Of a stretch of DNA of 25,000 nucleotides, positions 9,040 to 19,395 are shown one piece after another. The stretch spans positions 3,830,610-3,855,609 of the forward strand of contig CM022674.1 in NCBI GenBank assembly GCA_012295275.1, in the 5' to 3' direction. Numbering within the stretch: position 1 is the stretch's first letter; the number at the start of each line of letters is the position of its first letter. The notes below the pieces were generated by a model, which was given only the letters and a program-made list of their open reading frames with translations, searched no databases and was not told where the DNA came from. The position numbers and the translations under genes were made by a program. The DNA is from Chrysomallon squamiferum. Its lineage: Eukaryota > Mollusca > Gastropoda > Neomphalida > Peltospiridae.

Positions 9040-9880
9040 GAATCTGAGTTACGTCTTCACTAACATGTGACACATTTAGAAACAACAACAACAACAGCAG
9101 CAGCAGACTTCCCCCATTATTTATAAAAATATCGCTGTTTGGGTTATTTCCCAATCAGAGCTCCGGAACTGGGTTTATCAGTAACCATGTCTGTGGAGAA
9201 GATGCTTATAAATAATCTTCGGCTTGCAGAAATTAAGAAGTTTCAAAAGTATACGAAGCCCCGTTGATAAAGAATTAGAACTGATCAGTGCATGTGTGCG
9301 TGTGCCCTAATCCACTCCTTGTACAGAATGTACGTTCCAGCCTTGAAGAACCGAGTGACAGAAATGCGAGCCTTGTTGAACCAATAATAGACATGTGACC
9401 TCTATACCTGATGGTATCGGTTGAAAGCAAACTTTATCTTGAATGAACGTCCATCACAGTGAGACTCCTGCAATGTGCTAATCTGGTATGTCTCTGAAAC
9501 AGGCTGTGAAAGAGTAAATATCCACCCCCCACACACACCCTCCTGTTGTCTTCCTTGTCTCTTGCATTCAGTCCCTTCCCCCCCTCCGTTTGGGTTTCGG
9601 CCCTGTTTTTCCTCTCTTGATAAGAGAGAGAAGGTGAGGGTTCGGATTGGGATCGATGGGGGGGGGAGGTGAAGTGTTTATGACAGGAGACAGGTTTATC
9701 TGATAGTGGTATTCTAGTTTTACAGTGAAATTGTTCCAGGAGAACTGTTCTAGCTTATCTGCTGGGAAGTTCAGTTATATATGTCTGACTGGTTTTGTTT
9801 TGTCTCCACCGCAGCAACAGAAAGCTCAGCACTCGATTGGCTGCTTTTGAAAATCTTGTTCACTACACTTTTATTTCTTG
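9040..9880. promoter_or_regulatory. Complex-sequence island with GATA motifs in intron 1
   Basis: About 840 bp of mostly non-repetitive sequence with higher GC than the rest of the intron. GATA motifs occur at 9266 (GATAAA), 9434-9439 and 9696-9701 (TTATCT), 9618-9623 (TGATAA), 9702-9706 (GATAG) and 9754-9760 (CTTATCT). A 7-bp stem CTCTCTT/AAGAGAG closes over a GAT loop at 9612-9628. C-rich and G-rich runs sit near 9575-9590 and 9658-9668. No convincing coding frame is present. Candidate enhancer by composition only. Confidence 0.3.
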
Positions 9881-9958
9881 AGTCTTACTTACGTGTGTGT
9901 GTTGTGTGTGTGTCTGTTTAGATATTTATATATACATACACTCCTATATAATTTTACA

Positions 9959-9960
9959 CT

Positions 9961-9992
<32 letters not shown>
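9959..9992. repeat. (CA)n-(TA)n microsatellite
   Basis: CA units running into a short TA run. Confidence 0.9.
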
Positions 9993-10241
9993 AAGAAAAG
10001 AACAATGCAACAGCAACAATCTCCCCCAAAAAATATCAACATTAACACCACCAATGACAACATGCTCAAAAAAAAACAAACCGTCCCCTGACAACCAGTA
10101 TCAAAAAAATGTTTTCTCATTTCATGGCATGATATGTATTTTTATTTGCTTGTGATATTTGTGTTTTCTGGGGTGTTTGTGATATACATGTATGATTAAA
10201 ATGCAGATTATAAACTCTCTGTGCTTAAGATGAGAAAAAAT

Positions 10242-10243
<2 letters not shown>

Positions 10244-10305
<62 letters not shown>
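10244..10305. repeat. (AG)n microsatellite
   Basis: About 31 perfect AG units, a pure purine tract on the + strand, followed 50 bp later by a (CA)n array. Confidence 0.96.
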
Positions 10306-10308
<3 letters not shown>

Positions 10309-10354
10309 TTTAACTGTTGTTGTTTGAAAGTTAAATGTGATTTAAAACATGCTG

Positions 10355-10355
<1 letters not shown>

Positions 10356-10409
<54 letters not shown>
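10356..10409. repeat. (CA)n microsatellite
   Basis: About 27 perfect units. The Cys-Val repeat open frame on the other strand is its shadow. Confidence 0.96.
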
Positions 10410-10411
<2 letters not shown>

Positions 10412-10622
10412 CACACACACTAAGCTAAGCTATGCTAGTGTTTGCGCATTCACACCCACACATTCCATGTTTTCCATACTTGCAAGATCTGCTATAATAA
10501 TTAGGTGGGGAAACGAAAATAAAAAAGTAAATAAATAAATAAAAGAATAAAATAAAAAAAGAATTAAATAATTCCAAAAAAACAGACATTTATGAAAAAT
10601 ATGTTGTGTAAGAATACTAGAA

Positions 10623-10650
10623 TTTTTTTTTTTTTTTTTTTTTATATATA
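10623..10650. repeat. Poly-T then (TA)n
   Basis: About 20 T followed by a short TA run. Confidence 0.9.
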
Positions 10651-11439
10651 TCTGCAGTTCACTGTAACTGTATTTATAGCTCAATTTATTATTAGTATTA
10701 TTATTACTTTTTTCTTTCTTTTTTATTTTTAAATTTGTTTATAACCACATATTTGGCTAAGAGACAAATTTGGGTCATAGCTTGATTAACTAACCAAAAA
10801 TTTCATTAAATAATTAACAGTTTTACAACAACATACAAGCTTGGCGAAGAAACAAAATGAATTTGGGCCTATGCCATAATCAGAATCCAGAAGCAAGTTT
10901 GTTCTCTGCAGGTTAACAAATGAAATTATCAGCCAAAAATAATTTGAAGGAGAAGAAGAAGAAATAAATAACATTTAAAATATATATTTATATATATATA
11001 TATATTTTTTTTTAGAAAGTTGAAAAAATAAAATACAAGGCAAATTGTGATAACCATCTGCTCAAAAATTTTAAATGTATATTTTTTAAATTTCTTTAAT
11101 CTTTTAAATCTCTGATGTTTTAAAAATGGAATGGGAAAAAAAAAAAAACCCAAAAGAATGAAAATAAGAGTCACTGGAAGAAAAAAAAATAGAAAAAAAA
11201 ATTAAAAATTTCACATTTTTATTTTCTTTAGAAATATGTTTTTAAAAAATCAATTGCAGATTCATGCATGTGTAGTAGGGTGCCAAACCAAAGGAATGGC
11301 TTTTCTAGCTCAGAGTTATTGGAGAAAACCCAGTAGATTTTTCAAAATTAATAGCAAGATATATTTCATTATTTGCCTTCCCATTATTTGCGAAAAAATA
11401 TTTGAGAAGTTTAGTTAACCATTTATTGAATACTGGCTA

Positions 11440-11700
11440 GAATGGGAAAAAAGGGCTGAGGAAGCGCTAATGAAACTTGATCCTGTATTCTGTCAGACTC
11501 CAATCTAATTATAGAACAACAGACTTTGCTATCATCGGCATCAAAGCAAAAGATGTTAAAGATAAAAGAACAGAACCACCAGAGTTATTGTGTTCAATAT
11601 TTTGTTTTATTGATGTATAGAGAATTATTGCTACATCGGGGACTTTGTGTCCGTAGTTGCTGCTGACGGCCACTGTGATCCAATCCTGTGGGATTCTTAA
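11440..11700. other. Complex-sequence island in intron 1
   Basis: Non-repetitive segment between AT-rich stretches. It includes AATCC-TGTG-GGATT, a short inverted repeat near 11682-11696. No coding signal. From 11700 to 12000 the sequence becomes A-rich with recurring ATCTAA words. Confidence 0.3.
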
Positions 11701-12277
11701 CAGATTTTAGATTAAAAAAAATTATATTTGGTTTTATGAGACATAAAAAGAAGTAAAAATTGGATTAAACATAATATGATCTAGAAACAAATAAAACAAT
11801 ATTAGAAGTAATAATATCTAAAATTAAAAAAAAACTAGATCAAAAGAAATATCTAAGAATAAAAACTGAATTAAAAATAATGAAATCTAAAAAGGAAAAA
11901 ATAAGATTAATAATAATCTAATTTAAAAACATGAAAATGAGATTAAAACCAGAGTAATTCTGAAACATCTGAAAAAATCTGATAAAATGTGATCTACTTA
12001 TAAGATAATTGTAAATATTTGGAAAGAAATTTTAATATCACATCTTTCTAATTATAGATCGTGGTTCTAGAAAATGTTTGAAGGAAAATTAACACAGTCT
12101 GTTTGACATATGTTCACTTATTTCAGTATGTCACCTGATTTCCAATATCTGAACTTAAATTTCAAGTGTAACATCTATTTACGGTAATAGTGAGAGTGTC
12201 TTTTGTGATGAACATTTTAAAACATATTTTGAATTCATGTAAATGAAACTGTGAATTTGTTCTTTTGTATATATCCA

Positions 12278-12281
<4 letters not shown>

Positions 12282-12319
<38 letters not shown>
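12282..12319. repeat. (TA)n microsatellite
   Basis: About 19 perfect units. Confidence 0.95.
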
Positions 12320-12323
<4 letters not shown>

Positions 12324-12484
12324 ATTTTTTATCTCTTTCTCCATATATGCACATGAACATAAACCATATGTGCATGCAGACATTTGCACGCAAAACATGC
12401 ATATACATACAAACATGCATGCGCGTACACACAAACACACACATCCCATACACAAATGTGCATGGACACAGAAACACACAAAGG

Positions 12485-12485
<1 letters not shown>

Positions 12486-12528
<43 letters not shown>
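12486..12528. repeat. (CA)n microsatellite
   Basis: About 21 perfect units, within a wider degenerate CA/CATG-rich zone from 12340. Confidence 0.95.
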
Positions 12529-12530
<2 letters not shown>

Positions 12531-12901
12531 GTGTATCCAACAGTCCAACAGTTCATTTTTAAAATTTTTCTTTTTCTTTTTTTTCTTTTCGTAATATCTC
12601 ACAAAGTCCTATCTAATGTGTAGCATACCACACATGATGGAATAACAGTAGTGATAAATCTTAGCATGTAAAAGGATGACCTAACAAATGTCACACAGAT
12701 ATGATGTAACTACCATATGTACCATGTACCTTGAGATATGATATAACGGTCGTATGGACCATACACTCATAACTGTATATACGCCAAAGGCTTGTAACAT
12801 AAATTCAGATACCTCAGTGAATATGAAGCATAATAATTTTGAAATAATTTTCTGTAATGTTGACATTAAATTATGGCAGGTTTTGAAGGGGATGTTACTT
12901 G

Positions 12902-12934
12902 TTTACTTATTTATTTATTTATTTATTTATTTAC
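12902..12934. repeat. (TTTA)n microsatellite
   Basis: About eight tetranucleotide units. Confidence 0.9.
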
Positions 12935-12991
12935 TTAATCACTTTATTTATATTTGATTTCACTCTGTGGTTTGAAAATAGAATGTTTTGA

Positions 12992-12995
<4 letters not shown>

Positions 12996-13060
<65 letters not shown>
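12996..13060. repeat. (CT)n microsatellite
   Basis: About 32 units with one interruption (CTAT near 13046). Confidence 0.95.
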
Positions 13061-13236
13061 AATGCTTTAATTATATTTCACATTTTGTCTGTTACATACT
13101 GACTTTGGGTGGATATTTTTGTTAGGAACATCTACATTGTTGTTTCTGTTTACTAAAATTGATTGTGCTACCTAAACAATTAGTTACTTTCTCCTTCTTT
13201 CCTTCACTCTTTCTACATTCCTATATACCACACACT

Positions 13237-13240
<4 letters not shown>

Positions 13241-13270
<30 letters not shown>
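13241..13270. repeat. (AC)n microsatellite
   Basis: Short AC array in a CA-rich neighbourhood. Confidence 0.9.
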
Positions 13271-13274
<4 letters not shown>

Positions 13275-13615
13275 ACGTTATAACATTTTTAAAAAGCATT
13301 TAAGAACCACCTAAAATAACAAAAATATAAACAAATATTCCCTGAAAAAACCCCACAAAACACACACTCATTTCTAATCACTTTCATAATATTAACTTAA
13401 AACACTGACTTAATATACACCATATAATCACACCTATATATTATTTACCTATATGTGACAGACACATGCATATACACTTTAAATCCACAGCCTCAAGCTA
13501 TATATTCATGATAAATTAGCCAGGTGTGTTGTAGATTGTGTACTTTTAACACCTGTAGTATTTTTACGTGTATTCTTGTAACACAAGAAAAATTCAAACA
13601 GTTTAGTTATTATGT

Positions 13616-13618
<3 letters not shown>

Positions 13619-13686
<68 letters not shown>
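13619..13686. repeat. (AG)n microsatellite
   Basis: About 34 perfect units. Confidence 0.96.
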
Positions 13687-13689
<3 letters not shown>

Positions 13690-14235
13690 CAAAACAAGTA
13701 AACCAAACAAAAATAAAAATAAAAGATTTAAATTTATATATTTGTATATAAAACCAAAAATAAAATATTCTCCATCCTCAAATTATAATAATCATAATAA
13801 TAATCATAATAATAATAATATAATCATTTAAAAAATAAAAAAAATAAATAAAAGTGCAACTGTTTCATCATCTTAATCAATATTTTATTATAACTCACAA
13901 AGATTCTATGAACTTGTATTCTTGTATTAAAACCATCTTTTGAAAGTAATACTTCAAGTTAAAACACACACACACACACACGGACACACATACACAAACA
14001 CATCCCTCAATAATAGCAAGAAGAGGTATTAGCGGCAACAACGAAAATAAAACATTTTTGTTAGCTTGTCCCAAACCACAGAAATGTACTCAGTCTGTTT
14101 TACGTCAAGCCAAAGCAATGAATAGACTGAGAAGAATTGTACAAAAGATTTTTGTGTACGGTAATAAAAGATTAAAAAATGTCGGTCAATGCACATTCAA
14201 AATGGAGACTTTGTTGGAGGATTACATGCGTCCTT

Positions 14236-14253
14236 TGACCTCAAAAAAGGTCA
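14236..14253. promoter_or_regulatory. Everted nuclear-receptor half-sites (ER6-like)
   Basis: TGACCT (14236-14241) and AGGTCA (14248-14253) are separated by six bases, an everted repeat of perfect consensus half-sites. It sits at the end of a complex, low-repeat segment (14050-14265) that also has a 68-codon open frame of no recognisable family. The motif match is clear; function is not shown. Confidence 0.35.
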
Positions 14254-14295
14254 TAGTGTGTTAATCTTTTTTTATTCCTTTTTTTTATGTAAAAT

Positions 14296-14595
14296 ACCTG
14301 TGTACAGTCTAAAAATATTTATAAACATAGACTTGCCAGAAGATTGATTAGATGAAGACGAATTTATTGAATGGGCCTTGAAATAATTACGTGACTGTGT
14401 ACACAATGTTTCTTTTTTCCTTCTTTTTCTCAGTTATTTATTTTGTTTATTTATTTATTTATTTATTTTATTATTTATTTATTTTATTATTTATAAAAGT
14501 TAAACACCAGTCAAAATGTGTGTACACTTAAAATAGTTCCAGTACTGATTTGCATGAATGCTATTAAATGTGCTTCCAAATGTCTGAAATGTGTG

Positions 14596-14694
<99 letters not shown>

Positions 14695-14975
14695 AAAAAT
14701 AAATAAAAGAGAAAAAAAAAAAAAAAAAATAAACAAATCACGTAAAATTTCAAGGCCCAGAATAAACAACTTAAAGAAGACTTGTGTACAGTCCAAAAAT
14801 TTATTTCTGATATAGACTTGCATGAAGGCAATTTCTCCAAAGTGGGCCAGGAAATAATTTATCTTGTGTGCATTTTTTTCTTTTAAAAAATAATTTTATT
14901 GTAGACGTGGGTAAAGTCTAAATTTATTTATAGTGTAGACTTGCATGTAGGCAGTTTTGCTGAAGATGAAAAACA
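14296..14975. repeat. Diverged repeat family, direct and inverted copies
   Basis: A motif of roughly 90-110 bp (GTGTACAGTCTAAA, A/T stretch, TAGACTTGCATG-AAGGCA, then GGGCC-GAAATAATT) recurs at about 14297-14405, 14779-14870 and, shortened, 14901-14970; a weaker copy is near 14514-14585. The segment GGGCC..TCACGT-type at 14373-14394 also recurs in inverted orientation at 14738-14758 with small changes. A (AAT)n plus poly-A block (14598-14729) lies between. It may be a small non-autonomous element or an old local duplication. Confidence 0.5.
14598..14729. repeat. (AAT)n followed by A-rich block
   Basis: About 18 AAT units (14598-14652) running into near-pure poly-A with few T or G interruptions. 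The antisense Ile/Phe-rich open frame here is an artefact. Confidence 0.95.
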
Positions 14976-15039
14976 AAAATAATCCAAAAGAAAGAAATAA
15001 GGTGACAACAAATGTTATGCACTTTCCTAAAAAAAAACC

Positions 15040-15440
15040 AGTAACCGCAAAAAAAAAAAAAAAAAAAAAAAAAAAATAAAATAAACACCCACACAAAAAG
15101 AACAAAACAAAAAACAACAAAAAAAAAACGGACAAAAATAATTTAAAAAACCCAACAAAAAACAACAACAAAAAGAAAAAAGTGGGCAATAGCTAAGAAA
15201 ATTGGTTTAAAAAAAAAAAAAAAAAAAATAAAATGAAATAAAAAATAAAAAAAATAATATAAAATAAAATAAAATAATATAATATAATATAATATAATTA
15301 AAAAAAATAAAAAAAAAAAAAAAAAAAAAATTAAAATAAAAAAAAATAAAATAAAAATAAAAATACTAACAAACTCACTGCCCTGAAATTTACTAACAGA
15401 TTTAAAAAAATATATATATATATATTTATTTATTTAATTT
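15040..15440. repeat. A/T simple-sequence block before exon 2
   Basis: Poly-A (15049-15076, 15208-15228, 15307-15330), AAAT and AATAT units and a TA run (15412-15425) lead up to the exon 2 acceptor. Such sequence is prone to length errors in assembly. Confidence 0.9.
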
Positions 15441-15465
15441 TTAATTTCTATATTTTTTTTTACAG

Positions 15466-15653
15466 AGTCCAGATCCTGACGGTTGTGATGAAAAACGAAT
15501 TAAAAACGACTGTACCCCATCATCGGCCGATGTGTCGTGGCGGGACTTGCCCCTCATCTCCATGTCCGCGTTCAGACCTTGGTCCCCCAGCGTCATCAGT
15601 GCTATCAAAGAAGGAAAACTGCTGCCTCCCCCCTCTGCCATTGTCAGAGATGG
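15466..15653 (+). CDS. SKI: Ski/Sno exon 2: SAFRPWSP motif
   Basis: This exon encodes residues 299-360 and two bases of 361. The acceptor is TTTTTTTTTACAG/AGT; the donor is TGG/GTATGT at 15654. The phase changes from 0 to 2. It starts with a Ser/Pro/Asp-rich stretch, then carries ISMSAFRPWSPSV (residues 329-341) and LPPPSAIVRD (351-360). Human SKI has SAFRPWSPAV followed by LPALIRDS at matching spacing, which fixes the identity. This short conserved motif lies just after the SAND-like domain and has no catalytic role; I know of no settled function for it. The exon is much more GC-rich than the A/T block before it. Confidence 0.93.
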
Positions 15654-17689
15654 GTATGTATTATTTTTGTTAAGAATATAAAAAGAAAAAAATCACCCGT
15701 GCATGCATCGTTTGAGCTTTTTCCGAAATTAAGCAGTGTCTGTTCCTAAACCATTAAAAGCCTGACCCCAGAATCTCACATGCATAGGTCTAGAGTTTGT
15801 TCAAGTATTAAGTTTGTCTCTTAAACCTTTAAAGTTCTTTACCAGTATCTGGTATATTTGACATGTTAGATAAATTCAGTATCATACCATCTAGAAGACC
15901 ATATACTATTCTGTATTTAGCCAAGTATTATATATATATATATTTTTTTTTGTTATTACACACTCACACACACACACATACAAACACACCTAACTCACAT
16001 TACAGAAGAGCTGTTTTTAACTAAATCCAGTAACATACTGCTTAACATATTTTATTTTATTTTATTTATTTTATGTATTTTACATCACATCACATGAAGA
16101 TTACATTTCAGAATAAAATTAGTACTTTATCATCATCATTTTTTTTTCTTCTTTGTTTTATGGTAAGTCCAGATAATCATTAAATTCTGCATACAGCATA
16201 TTACATAACAACACATTATCATGTTTTGGAACATAATTTTTATTTTATCTTATTTAATTTTTTTTTAAATATATTTTATAGGTATAAAAAAAATCAGAAT
16301 ACATCACATCATATAAGATGCATTATCGTTTTTCAGTACAGAATTTATGCTTTTTTTCTTTGTTATCAGAACAAAAACATAAATTGTGCCCAACACCATA
16401 GAATAGCATTTAACATTTCATTCTGAAACAAATCACATTAATTTTGTGCCTATCCATGACATAATCCATTATTTCACAGCATTAATTTCAAACACCATTT
16501 TCTTATTTCGACAGAATGCATACTCATCATTTTCTGAATCTGTTTAAGCTAAGTAATATTTTACAGAAAAAAAAAACCCACAAAAAAAAAAAACATTTAT
16601 GCATAATACATGCGCATATATTTGCTAGGCAGTGATAAAAACCAAATCACAATGATGACATTTTTATAACAAACCATGAAACAAAATATCTTTTTAATCT
16701 GTTTTAAATGTAAATGTACTTTGATGTGTTTTTAATATATCTTTGAAAATAAAGACATTTAAATGAGCTTAGGTGTAACATCAGAGCAGTGAAGCAGTTT
16801 AATTGCACATCAAAACTAACTTAACAAGATTGTGTAGCAACATTGCACCTGAAAACACACACACAGTACACACACACAAACACACAAACGAACACACACA
16901 TGGATGGTCATTGGCACATGTCATAAAACAGCACGACAGTCAGAAAAAAAAAATTAAACTCGGTATATTTTAATATTTATACATACTTAAATACATGTAT
17001 ACGATTTACACACACACGCACAAACACACACACATTACATACACACAACATCACCACTCAGTTATGATTGCGTACAACACTTTCTCATTTTACAACACAA
17101 ATTACAACTGTCTACAACAACATTGAGATTCTTCACAATATTACAGTCAATATTTGTTCCAGTCGGATATTTTACATGGACAAATCTGTTGTATGTTATT
17201 GACCTATGTAAAGATTCTTTCACTCTTTTATAAAAACTAGTTCATTCTGGCATAAAAAAAAAAAATTTAAAATATTTTCTCTCTTCTGTATCAAACACCT
17301 ACCAGTGCTATATTCAGCATATGCAACGTGATACACTGTCTGATACAAGGTTTACTTTACAGTATCTATTCACTATTGATTACAAGCCTAAGGTGACAGA
17401 CTTGAATTTTCAGACAGATAAACAGACTGCAGCGTTGGTCCTATGTGACATTTAAAACTGTGTAGAGTTGATGACACCAGACATAACCAACCATACATCA
17501 TCCATGATATATTACCTTGCGGTATGAAGAAGATAAGTTAATGTTCATGCTAGGTTTTCATTGATAACAAGAAAATCCCCCCAAAACACTTCGCATACAC
17601 ACACACAGTGTGTTAATTACTGTGGATATATTCACAGGTGTATATATATATATTGTGTTTATTCAGGCGTGGAAAGGTTACAGGAATGA

Positions 17690-17736
<47 letters not shown>

Positions 17737-18135
17737 TGTGCATGTGTGTGTTTGCGTTTGCGTGCGTGCGTTCAGGTGGAATCAAAAGATACTGATTATA
17801 TTCTTCTGTAGAAGTATACATATTATACATGCACCACACACACACATGTTATTAGACATAGATAAAAAAAAAATAGAATACTGAAACATGACCTAATTCT
17901 AAAGATAATTTATTATTTAAACCAATGATTTCCCCCTTAAAAAAAAAAGTAACTTAAATTTAGTAACTGTAACACAAGGAAAGACTCAAAACTGTGCTTC
18001 GTAATTACAAATAATTTTAAGATTGAGTTAATTACTATCTCTCTAAAACAAACATTTATATTTCCAATAAAAAAATTAAGTCTTACAATGTCTCATATCG
18101 TTCTTATTATTTAATTTTTTAAATTTTTATTTCAG
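15654..18135 (+). other. SKI: Intron 2 (2.5 kb)
   Basis: Donor GTATGT, acceptor TTTTTATTTCAG, phase 2. AT-rich with short CA and TA runs (15931-15946, 15961-15980, 16855-16900, 17010-17045) and a (TG)n array at 17693-17733. Two old duplications are visible: about 15727-15775 against 15808-15850, and 16050-16170 against 16237-16370 (both contain TACATCACATCA). The segment 17050-17580 is complex sequence without coding signal. Confidence 0.85.
17693..17733. repeat. (TG)n microsatellite
   Basis: About 20 perfect units, followed by degenerate TG/CG-rich sequence to 17775. Confidence 0.95.
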
Positions 18136-18225
18136 GGTTGCTGGCATTCTTCCATCCTATCTACATAAAGGACCACCAGTTCTACTGAATCCTGAACGAG
18201 TAGTTCCTTACTCAGAATCAGAAAG
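18136..18225 (+). CDS. SKI: Ski/Sno exon 3: 90-nt symmetric exon
   Basis: This exon encodes residues 361 (shared) to 391 (shared). The acceptor is ATTTCAG/GGT and the donor AAAG/GTAAAA; both flanking introns are phase 2 and the exon is exactly 90 nt, so it can be included or skipped without changing frame. The peptide is hydrophobic and Pro-rich (VAGILPSYLHKGPPVLL, then NPERVVPYSESE). I see no counterpart in human SKI, where the segments flanking it (LIRDS and APNVALAPP) are close together. The open frame, splice sites and phase support it as a real exon. It could be a constitutive invertebrate insertion or a cassette exon. Confidence 0.88.
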
Positions 18226-18665
18226 GTAAAAACATAATTTAAAGTGTACACAGTATAGAAAAAAAGTATTACGACAGTTTTTAGTTAAAAAAATAAACAA
18301 CAAAAAATAATTAAAAATGTCAGATGTAATGAGTGTTAAATGTTTTTATTTAATCCTTAGTACTGTATAAAAACAACTACTTCTGCTACTACTACTACTA
18401 CTTCTACAACTACTATGTCTGCTACTACTAATACTAATAATAACAATGACAGAAGTAGTAATAATAGTAGCAGCAGCAAGAACAACAGCAGAAGCCACTG
18501 CAGCAATAGGTATATATAAAATATATAAAAAGCATCAACATCAGCAACAACAACAACAACATTAGTATGAATAATTATAATTATCATAATAATAACAATA
18601 AATCCGAAAAAATAAAAAAATAAAAATAATAATAATAATCATTTTTCTAAATTTCACATTTCTAG
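18226..18665 (+). other. SKI: Intron 3 (440 bp)
   Basis: Donor GTAAAA, acceptor TTCACATTTCTAG, phase 2. Its middle is an imperfect triplet-repeat tract. Confidence 0.88.
18372..18600. repeat. Imperfect trinucleotide tract (ACT/GCA/AAT variants)
   Basis: About 230 bp built largely of three-base words (CTACTACTA, AATAATAAC, AGCAGCAGC, CAACAACAA) with drifting composition but a kept period of three. The minus-strand Leu/Val-rich open frame is its by-product. Confidence 0.85.
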
Positions 18666-18901
18666 ATACGAGAGACATTTTACACCCAACGTATCTCTCG
18701 CTCCACCTGAACACAAAAAAGAAGACAAATCGGACGACGATGACGACGATGTCCCAGCAACTAATGGACAGTCCTCGTTGGAGAAGCTGGCCGAGGTGGC
18801 AGAAATGAGGATGTCGCCGCGAAACGTCAAAGAGTACAGAGAGTACGATTTGCCCACTGACACTGACGACTCTTCATTTTGCCAGTCGTCACCTTCAGAC
18901 G
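18666..18901 (+). CDS. SKI: Ski/Sno exon 4: acidic linker
   Basis: This exon encodes residues 391 (shared) to 470 (shared). Acceptor ATTTCTAG/ATA; donor GACG/GTAACG at 18902, a modest donor. Phase changes from 2 to 1. It opens with YERHFTPNVSLAPPE, which aligns with human SKI VAPNVALAPP. A charged linker follows with six consecutive Asp (414-419), then a segment with EKLAEVAEMR and MSPRNVKEYREYDLPTDTDD. The stretch is probably disordered; acidic, Ser-rich linkers are usual between the Ski SAND-like domain and the coiled coil. No zinc or catalytic motif is seen. Minus-strand open sequence here is a shadow. Confidence 0.92.
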
Positions 18902-18962
18902 GTAACGCCACTGTTATCAAAACTAAATTCTTAGAGTGACTGTAACTTGAAAATTATCTCCA

Positions 18963-19180
18963 TGTGTGTTTGTGTTGGTTAAAAAAAATCATTTAGTGTG
19001 AAAATGGCTCAAATATGTGTATGTTTATGTTGGTTAAAAAAATCATTTAGTGTGAAAATGGCTTAAATCTGTGTGTTTATGTTGGTTAAGAAAAATCGTT
19101 TAGTGTGAAAATGGCTTAAATATGTGTGTTTATGTTGGTTAAAAAGAATCATTTAGTGTGAAAATGGCTTAAATATTTTA
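18963..19180. repeat. 53-bp minisatellite, four copies
   Basis: A unit of 53-54 bp (TGTTTATGTTGGTTAA, A-run, ATCATTTAGTGTG, AAAATGGCTTAAAT) repeats four times; the word ATGGCT falls at 19004, 19058, 19111 and 19164. Copies differ by a few bases and A-run lengths. Confidence 0.95.
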
Positions 19181-19316
19181 AAAATATTTTTGTCAGATTA
19201 TGTATATTAATAGTTAACTTATAAAAAATAAATGTGTTGCAAGTACTTTTTATATTTGTTATGTATGCTAAGAATTAGTTTATGAAAAAAAAATCATTTA
19301 AGATATAGATATATGT

Positions 19317-19351
19317 GATGCAAGTACTTTATATATCTATATATACCTGTA

Positions 19352-19395
<44 letters not shown>

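Larger units (their letters stand above)
2532..15465 (+). other. SKI: Intron 1 (12.9 kb)
   Basis: The intron has donor GTAAAA at 2532 and acceptor TTTTTTTTTACAG ending at 15465, phase 0. Most of it is AT-rich with microsatellites. Stretches of complex, non-repetitive sequence lie at about 4300-4620, 4830-5160, 6540-7800, 7860-8310, 8400-8870, 9040-9880, 11230-11700 and 12030-12250; these are where regulatory elements would be expected. I found no exon in it: no open stretch shows family similarity, and the exon 1 to exon 2 junction already gives a plausible protein. Confidence 0.85.

Noticed and set aside
9475-9672. 65-codon Pro/Ser-rich open frame
   Set aside because: It arises from C-rich and G-rich runs; no start context or family similarity.
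14058-14264. 68-codon Lys/Arg-rich open frame as a possible extra Ski exon
   Set aside because: The frame has no ATG at its start, does not align with any Ski segment, and exon 1 already joins exon 2 in phase with the expected spacing.
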